From the NCBI GenBank assembly GCA_008704415.1, contig VXIS01000075.1:94156-158155 (forward strand): 64,000 bases of DNA, read 5' to 3'. Of the stretch, positions 11,040-22,396 are shown in pieces. Position numbers and translations under genes: made by a program. Under the pieces are notes generated by a model. That model was not told the origin of the DNA. It made no database searches and saw only the letters and a program-made list of their open reading frames with translations. The number at the start of each line of letters is the position of its first letter. Position 1 is the first letter of the stretch. Source of the stretch: Sphaerosporella brunnea (lineage: Eukaryota > Ascomycota > Pezizomycetes > Pezizales > Pyronemataceae).

Positions 11040-13460
11040 TCATTGGGCCATGCCGATAGGCACACTGACGCGCCTGGTAACATCCCGCTTCAGATCCGCC
11101 ATGCTTCTGCTGCTTCTCCAAAAATTGTATTCACTGGCATACTCCTCTTCCTGAAAATCCGTGTAAATTCCCAAGTGCCTTGATTGTTTGCGAACGACCT
11201 CATTGCCCTCTTCCTCGGCGGTATCGTCTCCACCGTCTGCAAATGGAAAGACCACGCAATCGTCGTAGGCAGTGTTTCGAGCTAGTCGGTACATGCTTTT
11301 TCCAGTGGGTCTCCGGGAGGGCATCGTTCTCGCTGTATTACTGCGGAGTAAGGAGCCTTCTCTCCTTGTGTAGACTGAAACAGATGTTGCGGTGGCGCTC
11401 TCTGATCCAACCGACCGCACGCTCAACATCTTCTGCGGAGGTGTACTTTTGATCTCGGTTTCCACTTTTAAAGTCTCTGGAGCCTTTTCTTCGTTTGTTG
11501 GCTTGGCCACTTCTGTTTCTGATGTTCCAGCTTTTGATGAAGCCTTAAAGCCCGAAGCGCTCACTTTCTCTCTGAGCCTGGCCATGCTGTGGGTGAATGA
11601 CTTTCTCAACAACAAAGAGCTCGGGCGGCCACTGTCCTGTTTGCCAAGATGGTCAAATCGGCCTAGGCTTTCTTCAGTTGCCATGGCAACTTCACGAAGT
11701 CCCGATCTTTGTTCTTTGAATGATGCCGAACGCTTCAAGTCGGTCGATTCGTGACGTCCGGTGGAAGAGCCAGTCCGGGAATACCAACTGGCCCGTGGAC
11801 GTACCGTTTGGCCACTCCTTGAGCTACCGGAATAGGAATTCCGCCCTGAGTATTCATTCGGCATTACAGTTGTTGAAATGGTGTCGTCAGGAGTGCGCTT
11901 CGTATCAAAGGTAGCTGGAGTCTGCAAAGAGCTTACACTGGTAGCGCTGCTATAATCTGCACCAGTAATTCCCGATTTCACAAAGTTGAAAACACCGGTA
12001 AGTGCTCGACTTGAACTCGTGCGTTTCTGTGGCTTGATCGGGGGTTCTGTTGGTTTCCCGGGGTCCTTTTTCACCAGCGAAAGCTCCGTTCTCTGGACAG
12101 CTTTGTCATGGGCCTCTTCGGGAACCATCTCAGAGATTGCTTCGGCTCTTATAACGGTCCGAGCTGGACTGGATTCACCACCGTTCCAAGGGAAACTAAA
12201 CTTTGAAAAACCTGGAGAGTCTTCCATACCATTGAGGCTAGCCATGGAGTGGGCGCGCATGAGTCGATCCATGGATTTCTTCTTCAGATACCGAGAGGGC
12301 ATAGTGGCGTGCTGCCTAGCGTATCCGGTATCTGCGAGTTCGACCTTGGAATCTTGGGGCGTTTGAGTCTGGGATTCACCGGATGGGTAGAAGGAGGAAG
12401 CACTATTAATCCCTTGCTGCACAAACAACGTGGATTTTGATTGCTTTCTCGGAAGTGACCCAGGTGGATGGCTGAATCTAACGTTGAGTTCAGCCTCAAC
12501 GGAAGCCGGCGAGTTGACGTCCCGCAGTCCGACTTGCGACGCGGAAGAACCGAAGAAAGTGCTCGTGGAAGGCTTCAATAAGTTGGGGATGCGAGAGAAG
12601 ATCTCCTCTGACGGAAACCTCAGGGCCTCCTTTTTGGCACGAGCTCCCATGCTCCCTTCTGTAAGCTTTGTTTTGATTTCTGGAAGCTCATGCCTGAGCT
12701 TGCCTGAGCGAGTTAACACAGCACCCGAATCTTTTGCCGTAATGTCTGCCTCCGAACGATCCTCAGAGTCAAGGTCCACCAGATCATATCGACTCGCAGC
12801 GGCGATCTCCCCAGCAAGCATTGCCTTCTGCTGGAGCCCGTACAGATTTTCAATAGTCATACTCGGCAGCTGATAAGTAGATGCGAACTGTGTAGTCTTG
12901 TAAAACAGCGCTGTAGCCTCACTTGTTGCTCGCGGTGGTTCCGTAGTCCCCAAAATCGCATATGAGTTGGCATTAGTTTCGAAGGCATTGGGCTCATGTA
13001 GGTGCGAATCTTCAAAAAACGGAGAGTCTGGCGAACTTTCCTCGAAAGAGTATCTCCTAAAATGGAAGCGTATCTCAATGAATGAATCTTTGACAACGCA
13101 CATGCATGGGTTGCCTTACCGGCGGACGGAGCGACCATCATGCCAATTATTTCCAAAAGCGGGAGCTTCGGTCTCGATGTACAACGGTTCTCGAACCTCT
13201 CTTGCATCCTCATCGTATGACGGGGCCCTTCCATACTCTTCTTTCAAGGCTGCACGCAGCCGGGATTTCTCTCGCTCCTCCTCTTCGGCACGAAGCAGCT
13301 CCCTTCCCTCCCGATAGAACTTTTCGATGTTTTTTTTGGATGCTCGGGGCCGTGGAGTTGAAAGCCTGCGGACAAGCTTAGGGACCACTGCTCGTGGCGC
13401 TGCTGGAACGATTGTAGACGGCTTTTTGGTCTCGTCTTTGCTGCAGCATAGCAAACCCAT
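11040..13460 (-). CDS. Uncharacterised 785-aa protein with N-terminal MGLLCC lipidation motif
   Basis: Two exons: 13460-13120 and 13056-11040, joined across a 63-nt intron in phase 2. The start MGLLCCSKD has Gly2 for N-myristoylation followed by Cys5-Cys6 for palmitoylation, the arrangement of dual-lipidated membrane-anchored proteins. Residues about 40-85 are rich in Arg, Glu and Lys and likely helical. The rest is Ser/Thr/Arg-rich and probably disordered, with many R-x-S sites that could be kinase targets. No enzymatic domain was recognised. From the sequence alone it is best described as a fungal protein probably tethered to the plasma membrane or vacuole; function unknown. The start is chosen because it yields the MGxxCC motif and lies just inside the open frame. 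Confidence 0.75.
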
Positions 13461-13916
13461 TGCTTTTGATGCTCAAGGCGTTCACTGTTGGTGCAGGAAA
13501 GTAGGCGTGAGAGGTGGAGCAATTGAGAGGAGAGGCAGATGGGATGGAGTGGTTCTCAAAAATGGGGAGTGTTTTTCAGAAATACAAAACTGACGGAAGC
13601 GGCGGGGACTTGCTGTTGAGTGACGGTGTTGGCGCAACACGGAGCTGTGTGTGTTGCCATGTTCCTGCTGTACCCAAAATCCTTAAACATGATTCCCCGC
13701 TGCCAACAGCAGAGTACATCATCACTTTCAACCGTTCCTTCGTTCCTTCGGGGGAAACACAGGCAGCACTGTCTTCACGCTGCGCATGCAGATTGCATCG
13801 CTTGACGTTCCCTTTGGGCCTCGTGTTCATTCCCCTTTAATTGACAAAATGGCAGCTTATTACATAAGACAACATTTGCAGAGAATCCCACACCTTTCAC
13901 AACCCTCTCCGAACGC
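13461..13916. other. Intergenic between two minus-strand genes
   Basis: Promoter side of the 785-aa gene and 3' flank of the 147-aa gene. No recognised element. Confidence 0.5.
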
Positions 13917-14421
13917 CTACGAATACGCCTCGTACGCCACCGCCAGTAACTGGCAGTTCTTCGCGCCAGTATACTCCTCCAGAGTGTTCACCCTAAGCAT
14001 TCTCTCAACCGCCTTCACACACAGTCCGAACCCCGCCTCCTTGATCTGGTCGGCAAAATCCAGGATCTCCGTCAGCTTCAGATCCGGTAGAAACTTCTCA
14101 GCGGTCTCGCAAGCGAGCTTGCCGTCCCGGTCCAGGTCCAAGAGCTCAGCATATCGGTTGCCGGAGGCGAATATTTCGAGGAAGCTCAGATCGGACGTTT
14201 TGGTCCATGCCTTGACATGGTCTCGGCGGAGCTGGTAGAAGGTGTAAAGATCGTTCACAGGGCGGTGCAGCCACATGGAGTGGATACGGGTGCCGAAGTG
14301 GTAGAATGCCTGCGAAGTTAGTCGGCCGACAAACAGGTTGCATCGAATTTGCTCTGAAGAGACCACTTACGATCAGGATGATGTCCCGAGCCTTCTCTTC
14401 GACCTGGCTTTGGGCGGGCAT
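13917..14421 (-). CDS. Uncharacterised 147-aa protein
   Basis: Two exons, 14421-14371 (17 codons, starting MPAQSQVEEKARDI) and 14309-13917, joined in phase 0 across a 61-nt intron with a CTAAC branch site. The product is compact, mixed in charge and without a signal peptide or membrane segment; it looks like a small folded helical protein (for example YHFGTRIHSMWLHRPVNDL near residue 20). I did not recognise the family. Its start is only 367 bp from the divergent gene on the + strand, so the two may share a promoter region. Confidence 0.6.
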
Positions 14422-14788
14422 TGTGGTCTGGATTTGCAGCTCGTGAAGCGGTTAAAGACGTGGAGAGTTGCAAAGTGACGGGTAGTTTGTCGATGTGTCG
14501 GCCAGTCACTGGCTCACGAGGCAGCACTCGAAGAAAGCTACGGGGCCCAACAAGAAAACGGGGCAGTCTGTCAATACAAAGGGGGTTGCGTTGCAACCAC
14601 CGGAGACACCTCAATGAAAGTCTGTAGTTAGATAACTACTCGAATAGAAGTGGGAATGGGGGAGGCGGCGATGCTACTTGAAGCGGCCCGGCGGACGATT
14701 TTTGTCTTCAAGTTGCTTGCACCTTGTATTAATAGGTTGCCCGTCATAGGGTTGCACTCCAGCTCAGTTACAAAAGTTCACCTCCATT
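14422..14788. promoter_or_regulatory. Shared divergent promoter region
   Basis: 367 bp separate the start codons of the 147-aa gene (minus) and the membrane-protein gene (plus). No specific factor site is claimed. Confidence 0.4.
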
Positions 14789-16299
14789 ATGCATCGACCC
14801 CGCAAAATGCGAGTAACCAAAGCCAATAACGACGACCATAGCACTGATGCCAGCAATAGCCTGGACATGTCACAAACCCAACACCGGGCTTCAGTTGCCG
14901 ACCCCGCAGCCATCGTCGAAAACTGGGATAATGGAGTTTCGTCGCCTTCGACTCCAGGGCAGGAAGACCGCACCCGGCCAGGCACGCCCACAAGCACCGG
15001 AAGCGAAGGCCCGCAGCCAAGCGCGCCTGTGTCTGCGTTGACGCCAAACACTTCGAACTACTACTACTATGCGCTACAGCTCCGACGCGTAGGAAGCTAT
15101 GTCCACAGCTGTTTGAAGACGAACCAACTGCTCCTAGACCTTCTGATTGTGGTGCTGGGTGTGTTTGCCGCATATTCGATCATAGGCGGTGGTGCTAGCG
15201 CTCCCTCTGCATCACCACCAATAGCTGACTTCCCGGAGCTGATGCGAATACAGTCGCAAATTCAAAAGTTTCTAGAAAGCAGCCCAGGCGGGATCAGCGT
15301 ATCGTATAAGTTGGTGGAAAGCATGTCCGCAGTACGTTGCCAGCTAGATCTAGTCAGAAACTCCACCCTTGCTAAAAAGTATGTATCTCTCTCTCCACTC
15401 CTCTCTCCGAGCGGAAATATACTAATTGTCTACGAAGAGAGAAGCTCTCAGAAGAGCTACGAACTTTTGTCCGCGTAGGAGAGCCTGCTTCCAAAGCGCT
15501 GTCAATTTTCCAGTTGAAGGTCGTCTACCTGGCCCAACGCTTCCATGACTTGGATAGACTCATTCTGTTTCGCCTTTATGACATCCAGGCGGAATATGAA
15601 CTCGCCATCTCCGAACCCCCTTCAGGGCTCCTTCCCCTCGCATTACAGCCTATCTACGACTTATTGTGGATGCAACGCGAACTCTCCACCGAATTCGTCT
15701 ATACGTTGGAAAACATGAGGATGTCGATCAAGGACCCACTAGCGGAGGGCGAACGCCTCATTAGCATGTTCAAGGAAATGAACGATGCGCTCGAAAACAC
15801 ATTTAAGCTCATGGAAGACATTCTTAAGTCCAAGCAGAAGCAGGAGGCGAAGAAAAAAGGCCCTTTTCCTGTGCTGTGGACACTGCTTGATAAACGGCAT
15901 TTTGTGATCGAGTATGAAGAAGACACCACACGGCTGTTGGCGAATGTTGCAGCGTGGAGCGACGAGGCGATGCGGCTCGTTTCGCCTGCACTCCGCGTGC
16001 TACGGGATATGGACATAATGCTCCAGGATTCGAAAGAAAAGCTTAATTCGACAAAACACCCTGAAGCTAATCAAGAGTCTAAGCACATCCCGATAGAGCT
16101 ACATATATCCAGCATTAAGGATGGGATGAAGCCGTTGTCTAGCGCAATTTCGAGTATTCAGAAACGTGAGATAAAGTAAGTACCGTGGACTCTGCAATGA
16201 TAGATCTCGGGCTAACATGGTTGAAACAGAGATGCAAGGGAACTTCAGACTTGGAAGAAACAAAGAAAAAGAATAAGGAATTCGGCTTCCCGGAAGTAG
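14789..16299 (+). CDS. Uncharacterised single-pass membrane protein with coiled-coil C-terminal region
   Basis: Predicted 465 aa from exons 14789-15378, 15438-16175 and 16230-16299; both introns are about 55 nt and keep the frame (phase 2 each). Residues 1-90 are polar and Ser/Thr/Pro-rich; residues about 113-132 (LLLDLLIVVLGVFAAYS) form one membrane segment; the rest is helical and charged, with many Glu/Lys/Leu and likely coiled coils, ending in a very basic tail (KKQRKRIRNSASRK). The first intron acceptor was picked because only it joins a continuous helix reading KEKLSEELRTF. Family not recognised. The layout would suit an organelle or nuclear-envelope membrane protein, but that is inference. 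Confidence 0.65.
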
Positions 16300-17128
16300 A
16301 GTATATGTTCTAGCCTGCCGAGCAGATTGTATCTCTAACACCGCACTTTTCACAGTCAGTCATCCTTGGATTTTGAAAGTCCTTGTTGCCAGCGTCATGC
16401 CGAACAGGTTTGAATCTTGAATCTTGCCAAAAGCATGATACCCTAAACTATTAATGGCATACCTGTCAGCTGCATCCTCTCAGTGATTGGTGAAGATTGT
16501 TTTTGCAGCTTTGGCTGCAGACGAGCCCAACCATCTTCGCCATCTCAAGACATTTTGCTTTCACCTTTAGTGGGAGGGCAGATATCCGGATACTCTATAC
16601 AAGAGCGGAGTAGACTTGCGTGATACATCAAGATAAAAAAAAAACAAAAAAAAAACACACCTACATATCGAGTGATACCTGTTTGAAGCTTGCTGGCTTG
16701 TTAAAAAAGTTTATCACCACTAAATCGATCCCTTCATACCGGATCTTACTCATCAATAAGGAAGTTGTGGCACAGTCACCGAGTTATCGTGGCTCACCAG
16801 GAACTGTGGCGAAGTCACTGCGCCGCATCATCTTCCTTTCGACGAGTAGATCCGGCATTGCGAGGTTCAAAGCTTAAGCGTTGGCCAAGCGCACCGCTGA
16901 TCATATGCGAGCAGTGACCAGTCCAGTCCTGGACCCCACTGCGTTGGAGAAAGGGGGTCTTGACAGTTCTATGCTGGCTCTTTGGAAGACATGTCTACTA
17001 GCATTAAAACCGTCCTCCCACAGGCAAGTGCAATTGACGAGGACCAGCAGGCCTCATAATAAAAGATTAACAAAAACAAAGTAAAAACAAAGGAAAACCC
17101 CCCCGGCTCCATTTCAATCCAGCAGTAG
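16300..17128. other. Convergent intergenic region, nothing recognised
   Basis: Lies between the 3' ends of the membrane-protein gene and the annexin gene. It contains an A-rich run near 16635-16660. There are phrases resembling the GTCACTG-rich palindrome family found at 20.2 kb (around 16770-16825), too weak to call. Confidence 0.4.
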
Positions 17129-18502
17129 CTACACAATATTGACCATCTGCACCAGCATTTTACAATAGCTCCCACTAGTATCACCCTTAATCCTGCTGGT
17201 GAGTTCCTTTCCATACATATGCTTATACGCTGCCTTAACATTAGCCAGGTGCTGGCGATCCCAATGAACCCTGACAACCCGCATAATCAACAATTCGTCC
17301 TTCGTCCCCAGGCCCTTCATGGAGTCTTCCAGCAGCTTCGCGTCGCGCTCCGCCTTGTTCAGCGCGCCCCGGAATAGGTATATCAACGCGTTCTTCATGT
17401 GCCCCGTAAACTCGCTCTTGATCATGGTGATGATGTCGCCGTGGAGGTGGTTATACTGCTGGGCGATAGCGCGGAGCTGGGCATCGTTGCAGCTGGTGAC
17501 GATTTTCGATACCGTGGTTTCGTCGGTGCCAGGTCTTGCCTTCGTAGCGGCATAAAGCGCCTGTGCCTGTGTAGCAATTTCGGCCGGGTTGGGCTGCACC
17601 CATTCCTCGGGTTTTATGGTGTTGATAGCCATCAAAAAGAACTCTTGCGTCTTGAAGGTCAAATCAGCCTTGACATCGCTCTCGAGCGATCGGCGGTACA
17701 GTCTCTGGTAGCTCTGCTTGATCAATGCCATCTCCGCGTTGCTACGTCCGAGGAGTGACTCTGTCATCATCGCCTCGTCGGTGCCTGCGCCAGCCATCGA
17801 CCGGTTCGCCCAGAACACGGCGGACTCCATAGGCCCTAAGGCCGCGGCTATGAGCGCAGTCCTGAAGTTCTTCGAGGTCTCGCTTTCAATCGTCTTGATC
17901 AGCCCGCCCGTGTGGTTGTACCCCGCACGAATCGCATCGATCATGGGCCCGTCCGCAGTGCCGATGACCCGGATCAGCGTTGGCTCGTCGGTTCCGAACC
18001 CGCGACAGGCTCTGTCGATGGCTTTAATGTTTTCTGCTACGAGGTGCGGGGGTGGGGGCGGCCCCGCGTGAGGAGCGGGGTATCCCTGCGGGGGAGCGGC
18101 TGGTGGCGGAGCTCCATACTGCTGCGGCGGTGGGTAGGTGGGTTGATGTTGTGGAGGGGGGAAGCCCTGCGGGGGAGTTGGGGGTGGAGGCCCGCCATAT
18201 GCGTTCGGTGGCGGAGGAGGCCCACCGTAGGGTGAAGGTGGGGGGTACCCGTACTGCTGTGGTGGGGGCTGCCATCCGCCTGGTTGAGGGTAGCCATGTG
18301 GGTCTCGTGCTTGCTGCGGCGGATAAGCGCCGCCTGGTGGGAAGCCTGGCGATGGAGGGGGAGGTCCTCCTCCGTATCCCTGCTGTTGCGGAGGTGCTCC
18401 GCATGGCTGCTGCTGCTGCGGTGGAGGGTAATATCCAGGCTGCGGCGGGGGATAGTAGCCGCCCTGCGGTGGATAGTAGTTGTTGTTCTGCGGATACGAC
18501 AT
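17129..18502 (-). CDS. Annexin with Pro/Gly/Tyr-rich N-terminal region
   Basis: Intronless 457-aa reading frame starting MSYPQNNNYY. Residues 1 to about 154 are made of YPPPQ, GGP and YGG-type low complexity, as in fungal and animal annexins with long disordered tails. The C-terminal 300 residues hold four annexin repeats, recognised by the type-II calcium loops GFGTDE, GAGTDE, a variant RPGTDE and GLGTKDE. Annexins bind acidic membranes in a calcium-dependent way and act in trafficking and membrane repair. The start at 18502 is preferred over an upstream in-frame ATG at 18697 because annexin tails of this kind begin directly with the low-complexity run and the extra 65 codons look like 5' leader. 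The third loop (ARPGTDE) lacks the first loop glycine, so its calcium binding may be reduced. Confidence 0.9.
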   Translation of the reverse strand: MSYPQNNNYYPPQGGYYPPPQPGYYPPPQQQQPCGAPPQQQGYGGGPPPPSPGFPPGGAYPPQQARDPHGYPQPGGWQPPPQQYGYPPPSPYGGPPPPPNAYGGPPPPTPPQGFPPPQHQPTYPPPQQYGAPPPAAPPQGYPAPHAGPPPPPHLVAENIKAIDRACRGFGTDEPTLIRVIGTADGPMIDAIRAGYNHTGGLIKTIESETSKNFRTALIAAALGPMESAVFWANRSMAGAGTDEAMMTESLLGRSNAEMALIKQSYQRLYRRSLESDVKADLTFKTQEFFLMAINTIKPEEWVQPNPAEIATQAQALYAATKARPGTDETTVSKIVTSCNDAQLRAIAQQYNHLHGDIITMIKSEFTGHMKNALIYLFRGALNKAERDAKLLEDSMKGLGTKDELLIMRVVRVHWDRQHLANVKAAYKHMYGKELTSRIKGDTSGSYCKMLVQMVNIV

Positions 18503-19702
18503 AGCTGGTAGCGATGATTCGAAGCACAGATGATGGGGGATTTGATGTCGGGGTAAGGCAGAAGGTGGAATATATGCAAACCAGCCAGCCCCTCCCCCTC
18601 CCCCGCTCGTCGAGTAGATAGTAAGCACCAATGCTGCGTCAGCTCCAATTGGCCTTGTGCGACACCTCAATATCGAAGCGCCACACGACAGCGCCACGAA
18701 ATTGCGGTCTGGTTTCTCTTTCTATCCCTATATGATGCATGCTTACTTTACTTCTAGGTGCATGAGTAAACATCTACCTACTTCATCTGCAAATTCTCTG
18801 CCTTGTTTGTGACCGTTCGGCCGGCTGTTTACGAGGTGGATTCCACAACCCCAAATTGCAAAGAAAGTCGCCGGGAAACACCATCGACAAACCTTTCTAC
18901 TTTCAACTTCAGCCGCAGCATAGGTTACGACGACGGTTAGCGAACTGCCGATCAAGTCTCATCACTGATTGGTGAGGTTTTGAATCAAGCTTCAGCCCGC
19001 CTAAGACCGGTCAGCAAAAACAAATGGATCGACAACTTAAATAAACACCCTGGGAATGATTAGTAGCGGATCCCCGTATCTTCGCTGTGTATGTAAGACG
19101 ATGCTTATTTTGAATCATTTTCTAATTTGGGGGGCGAAAAAGCTTGTTTTCTTTTCTTTTCACATCCCGCTCGAACGACACCGCGATGTATGTGATGCAG
19201 TGGAATGTTCGCCGTGGATGAGGAGTGGCCCTTTTCGGAGACCCAGAAAGCGGCCTTGTGTGTTTGGAGCGGCTGTAAGCTTTTGCCAAACAAAAGGGAA
19301 GGGAACGCAAACGCAAAAGGTAAGAATCGTCGGCGACCAACACTGCAAAGACAATCTCCACCAACCACCGAGGGGCTGAGACCTTTTGCGTTCCCTTTTA
19401 GGCAGCAGACAGCCACTATTCCAACGCTGTTAATGGCGTTGTATGTATGTAATTCCGTCCACAAATCGAAAGCACCGATCCTGGCCCGGGATCCGACCTC
19501 GTGTAGTCTGAGGCTCTGAGCTCTTCCAAGTTCCGACTCACGTATAAGTCGGGCCGAAGCAGGTGCTCGCAGCAAACGCCGAGCTTGGCGGGTGCATGGA
19601 GACCGCGTAAGGTGGGCGCGCTGTAGTTCGCGTTTTCGCAAAAGTGAGATTTCTGCCCTGGAACGTTGGGGACCTGTTCAGTAGGCGCCTGGGGAAATAC
19701 TA
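18503..19702. other. Intergenic, annexin promoter side
   Basis: No gene recognised. A short inverted repeat (AACGCAAACGCAAAAGGT near 19306 and its complement near 19380) could form a stem of about 18 bp with a loop of roughly 55 bp. Confidence 0.4.
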
Positions 19703-20141
19703 TGGTGCCGGAAGTCTGTAAGCCAGACCAACTAAAGCCCGGGTAAATTGTGTTTCACTGCGTGAAACAGGGTGGCGAGTAACGAGGCGGTCGGGTCTTC
19801 TGGCAGCGGCAGCGGGCATCGACCATAATAGTGTCCATCTCTAGGTTTTCACTTTGTGAAGCATCCGCCATAATTGTGTCTGGATTTGCTGCTGTCGCAG
19901 CTTGCGCTTTCCTCCTCCTCCACAAAGTTGTTCTTGATGGGGGCATGGGCGATCAGTTCGGGTCATAATGGGTGAATATCTTTGCCACAGGTAAGTACAC
20001 ATTCGTTGAGTCACCGGCATAGAACCCGCGCGAGGCCGCCCGAGGCCGCGCGAGGCCGCACCTCTGTCGTCACTCGCCACCCTGTTTCACGCGGTGAAAC
20101 ACAATTTACCCGTTGGTCTGGCTTACAGACTTCCGGCACCA
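19703..20141. mobile_element. Miniature inverted-repeat element (MITE), TA-flanked
   Basis: A 439-bp non-coding element with terminal inverted repeats of about 80 bp that begin TGGTGCCGGAAGTCTGTAAG at both ends. Each arm also contains a small palindrome (TTTCACNGCGTGAAA). The left arm has 8-9 extra bases. TA dinucleotides abut both ends (19701-19702 and 20142-20143), consistent with a Tc1/mariner-type target duplication. No transposase is encoded, so it would depend on an enzyme supplied elsewhere. Confidence 0.8.
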
Positions 20142-20198
20142 TACATATTCGCAGCTTCACCTTCTCAACCCACAGACAAACAAATAGACAGACAAACA

Positions 20199-20324
20199 CC
20201 GTAAAAACTCGAGAGCACGAGAATGGGCTACGTCACTGGCTAAGTCACTGCGCCATGTGGCAAAGTCACTAAGCCTACATGGCGCAGTGACGTAGCCCAT
20301 TCTCTTGCTCTCGAGTTTTTACGG
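20199..20324. repeat. Near-perfect palindrome / foldback element
   Basis: A 126-bp inverted repeat. Both arms start CCGTAAAAACTCGAGAGC (with small changes) and continue through GAATGGGCTACGTCACTG. The left arm carries an extra GCTAAGTCACTG. The element sits in a CAGA/CACA simple repeat and would form a long hairpin in single strand. A related half-copy is at about 25018-25065. Confidence 0.8.
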
Positions 20325-20824
20325 CAGACACACAGACAGACACCGACTACTCGCAAGCAAGCAAGACCTAGTCCATCCCTGATAGCTAATCGCTCATGCT
20401 GAAGACGGCTCATGATATCCGTGTTTTTTGCTCTCTTTTTCTTATTTAATCCTGTCCCTTATTCCGCCTTGCTCGCCCCAAGTGTTCTCTTTCCCGACAA
20501 AACGGTCTGTCTGTCTGTGTTGGCTTGCTGCGCTTTCCCCGCCTATCATCCCATCACGATCACGAGCAATTGACAACCTGTTGCACTTCAGCGCCGTGCA
20601 TCACAACAAGGCAGGCACCCGGCTACCCACACCTCCTAGAGCTGTCCTATCCATTCGAAATATTCACCCAGAGACTGCCAAAAATCTAGGCCCTTTCTTG
20701 CGTCGAGTTCACAAGTATAAACCCCCCCCCCCGGCACGCCGATCAGCCAGTTCGGACAACTTCAATTTCACCGTTACGACAACACTGCCTTCAATTCCAA
20801 TAACGCAAGTCCCGCCGCGCGTCT

Positions 20825-21901
20825 ATGCCAAGTACATTGTTGCTGGAGAGTCTTCCTCTGGAAGGTATGCCGTTACTTGCTCCCCCCGGAGAGAAGTATG
20901 GCACTGGCGGCAAAACATGCCGTTGTTACATACGGATATTGAACAGGGAGGAAAACCTGGGAGGCTTCACTAACACAATTTCCAGTGCTTGACCACGTCC
21001 TTTCGAACCTCAGCGCGTCGGAATTAGCATCTGTGCGCGCCGTATCCATTCGACTACGCGATATTGCCACCTCGAACATACACTGGCGCCGTGCGTTACT
21101 CTCCGACTTGGTCCCTCAGTGCGCTGCACTGGACGACATCGCTTCTATCCCGGCTTGCGCTTGGTCATTCTCGCTGGTACACGATGGGTGGTTCCGCGCG
21201 TACTGCGCGTTGCAAAGTGCGATTCGGGTGCCGTGGCTGCGCGGGGAAGATGATTTGATTGGCGGGCCATGGATGGTGTATTTCAAACATCACCCGGGGA
21301 GCATTGATCTGGCTACCATCGAAGAGCCTCATTCACTCATCACCTTTACCGTGAAGCGCATGGCGGTGCTGATTACGGGAGTTCCTAGGCGTTGGTTGCC
21401 AGGTTCTAGTGATGGGCTTCTGCGAATGCGAGGTTGGTCATGATGGGAGGTTGAAGCTCATAGGGAACTGCTTGCTAATTTCGCGCTGTCGCAGTCACTG
21501 CGTATCCTCCTAGCGAACCTGGTAGAGAGCCAAGAACTCTCTGCCGCAAGTTTGAGCATTCGACCGTTCTCATGATCTCCGATGCACCTGAATTCGCCGA
21601 GGCGCTTTTCACTTTCAACAACACAGTACTGCAAGAAGCCGTAAAGGCCCGTTTGATCAGTGCGAGCGAGTTAGATATACACCAGAAAAAATTGCAAGAA
21701 GCGAAGGCAGCGCTTCCAACAGAGTTCGACGCCAGGGTCGAGCGGTTGCGACGTGTATTGGGGCTTGAGATGCAAACGCCGAGTCAGGACGAGGTAGGTG
21801 TGTACAGCGACATCCTGGATGGTTGGTGGGAGAAGATCGGTGGTGGCGGTGGGGATAGAGATGACGGTACATATTTATTTGATGGTACCCAGATGAGCTG
21901 A
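20825..21901 (+). CDS. F-box protein
   Basis: Predicted 297 aa from exons 20825-20864, 20986-21432 and 21495-21901. The first intron must be removed to give the N-terminal F-box LPLEVLDHVLSNLSASELAS followed by VSIRLRDIA, a clear match to the F-box pattern (LPxE(I/V)LxxILSxL...LASxRLVSKRLRDIA). F-box proteins bind Skp1 and bring substrates to SCF ubiquitin ligases. The remainder has no recognised repeat such as WD40 or LRR and would hold the substrate-binding part. The end of exon 2 is uncertain: donors at 21433 (GTTGGT) and slightly upstream (GTTCTAG) are both in phase. The first intron has a CTAAC branch site. The promoter borders two palindromic elements. Confidence 0.75.
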
Positions 21902-22396
21902 TAGAGTATGCCTTGTGATATCAGGTCCCAAGCGATGAATACGACTCCTCGGAAGAGTACGAATCCGACTCCTCGGAAGAGTACGAATCCGACGAAGATG
22001 AGGATGATCAGGATGAGCGCAACCATCATTTCACGGATTGCGGTAACGGTAGGGCTGGAGATGAGCAGAGGCGGTGTTTTACGTCTATGCCGATTTGACG
22101 ATGTGCATGATTTGGGCGGGTGGGTAGTGCATTTACATGGAGCGTTGGGTTTGTGTCGTACATATGGATAACGGGCTCTGTTTGCTTGTTTTGCACACAA
22201 ATACCATGGGATTTTGGGGCTTCATGCTTTGGATGCAACCAATTGCTTTTGCTATAAGCATAACTAGACTTTTGATACCTTTGGCCGTAAGCATCGGTCT
22301 TGAAGGATGGACATTCGTAAATCCGGTGCAGCTTCAGGGGACTTCTGTACTCTACGGACCTAAACCTGCGTAATTATTTCCTGTAACTTTTAACGG

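Noticed and set aside
18037..18648. Long frames antisense and out of frame over the annexin N-terminus
   Set aside because: Shadows caused by the GC-rich YPPPQ/GGP repeat coding sequence.
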